A stretch of DNA of 6,010 nt from CAYMEK01 sp964389305 (lineage in GTDB: Bacteria; Spirochaetota; Spirochaetia; SZUA-6; DRHE01): NCBI GenBank assembly GCA_964389305.1, contig CAYMEK010000112.1:1-6010 (forward strand). The letters are read 5' to 3'. The translations under genes and the position numbers were made by a program. This document shows, in pieces, positions 5,957-6,010 of this stretch. Within the stretch, counting starts at the first letter, position 1. Each line of letters opens with the position of its first letter. The notes under the pieces are model-generated. The model saw nothing but the letters and a program-made list of their open reading frames with translations. It ran no database searches and had not been told where the DNA came from.

Positions 5957-6010
5957 GTGGCAGCACGGTACGTCCTGGGGCTGGATTTCGGCACCGATTC
6001 GGTGCGGGCA
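5957..6010 (+). CDS. araB: Ribulokinase (FGGY carbohydrate kinase), N-terminus only
   Basis: Only the first 18 codons are in the window, reading MAARYVLGLDFGTDSVRA from GTG. The DFGTDSVRA stretch is the ATP phosphate-1 loop of FGGY kinases in the form typical of ribulokinase; xylulokinases usually read DLGTSSVK or similar, and glycerol kinases DQGTTSSR. Ribulokinase phosphorylates L-ribulose to L-ribulose 5-phosphate in arabinose catabolism. Starting at ATG 5942 would add five residues (MEGKE). The gene is transcribed away from tetR, and an inverted repeat just upstream may be its operator. With so little sequence, another pentulose or polyol kinase of the family remains possible. Confidence 0.75.
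   Translation, partial: MAARYVLGLDFGTDSVRA

Overview
This 6,010-base window comes from a bacterium of moderately high GC content, and its genes are tightly packed. The sequence does not name the organism. The diaminopimelate decarboxylase belongs to a subfamily seen in clostridia and other anaerobes, and a spirochaete or anaerobic Firmicute would fit, but that is only a weak guess. I see no mobile elements, tRNA, rRNA or CRISPR.

Layout. Bases 1-785 (minus strand, cut by the window edge) encode a polytopic membrane protein of the PAP2 phosphatase/phosphotransferase superfamily, AUR1-like. Just upstream of it in the same operon lies an extended short-chain dehydrogenase/reductase (SDR) with intact catalytic residues (800-1798, minus). 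The 84-base gap 1799-1882 holds two back-to-back promoters. One drives this operon and the other drives a full-length lysA-like diaminopimelate decarboxylase (1883-3136, plus). lysA converges, with a 17-base gap, on a 593-residue fusion of two SDR domains (3154-4935, minus). The fusion is co-transcribed with, and overlaps by ATGA, a TetR-family regulator (4932-5537, minus). A 419-base intergenic region follows, with the tetR promoter, a perfect 16-bp palindromic operator at the predicted transcription start, and an inverted repeat in front of a ribulokinase gene (araB-like). Only the first 18 codons of the ribulokinase are in the window (GTG start at 5957, plus).

How the genes work together. 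The TetR regulator and the double-SDR fusion form a self-contained, probably autoregulated unit. The inducer is likely a substrate or product of the fusion, but its chemistry cannot be read from sequence. The other SDR and the PAP2 membrane protein are a likely functional pair, perhaps in lipid or isoprenoid-phosphate metabolism (inference). lysA makes lysine from meso-diaminopimelate, and araB starts a pentose-use locus to the right; neither is clearly linked to the SDR units.

The most unusual points are the C-terminal domain of the fusion, which keeps an SDR fold but has lost the whole catalytic Ser-Tyr-Lys set and most of the glycine motif, and the divergent promoters at 1807-1872, which place both start codons within a few bases of the predicted transcription starts.
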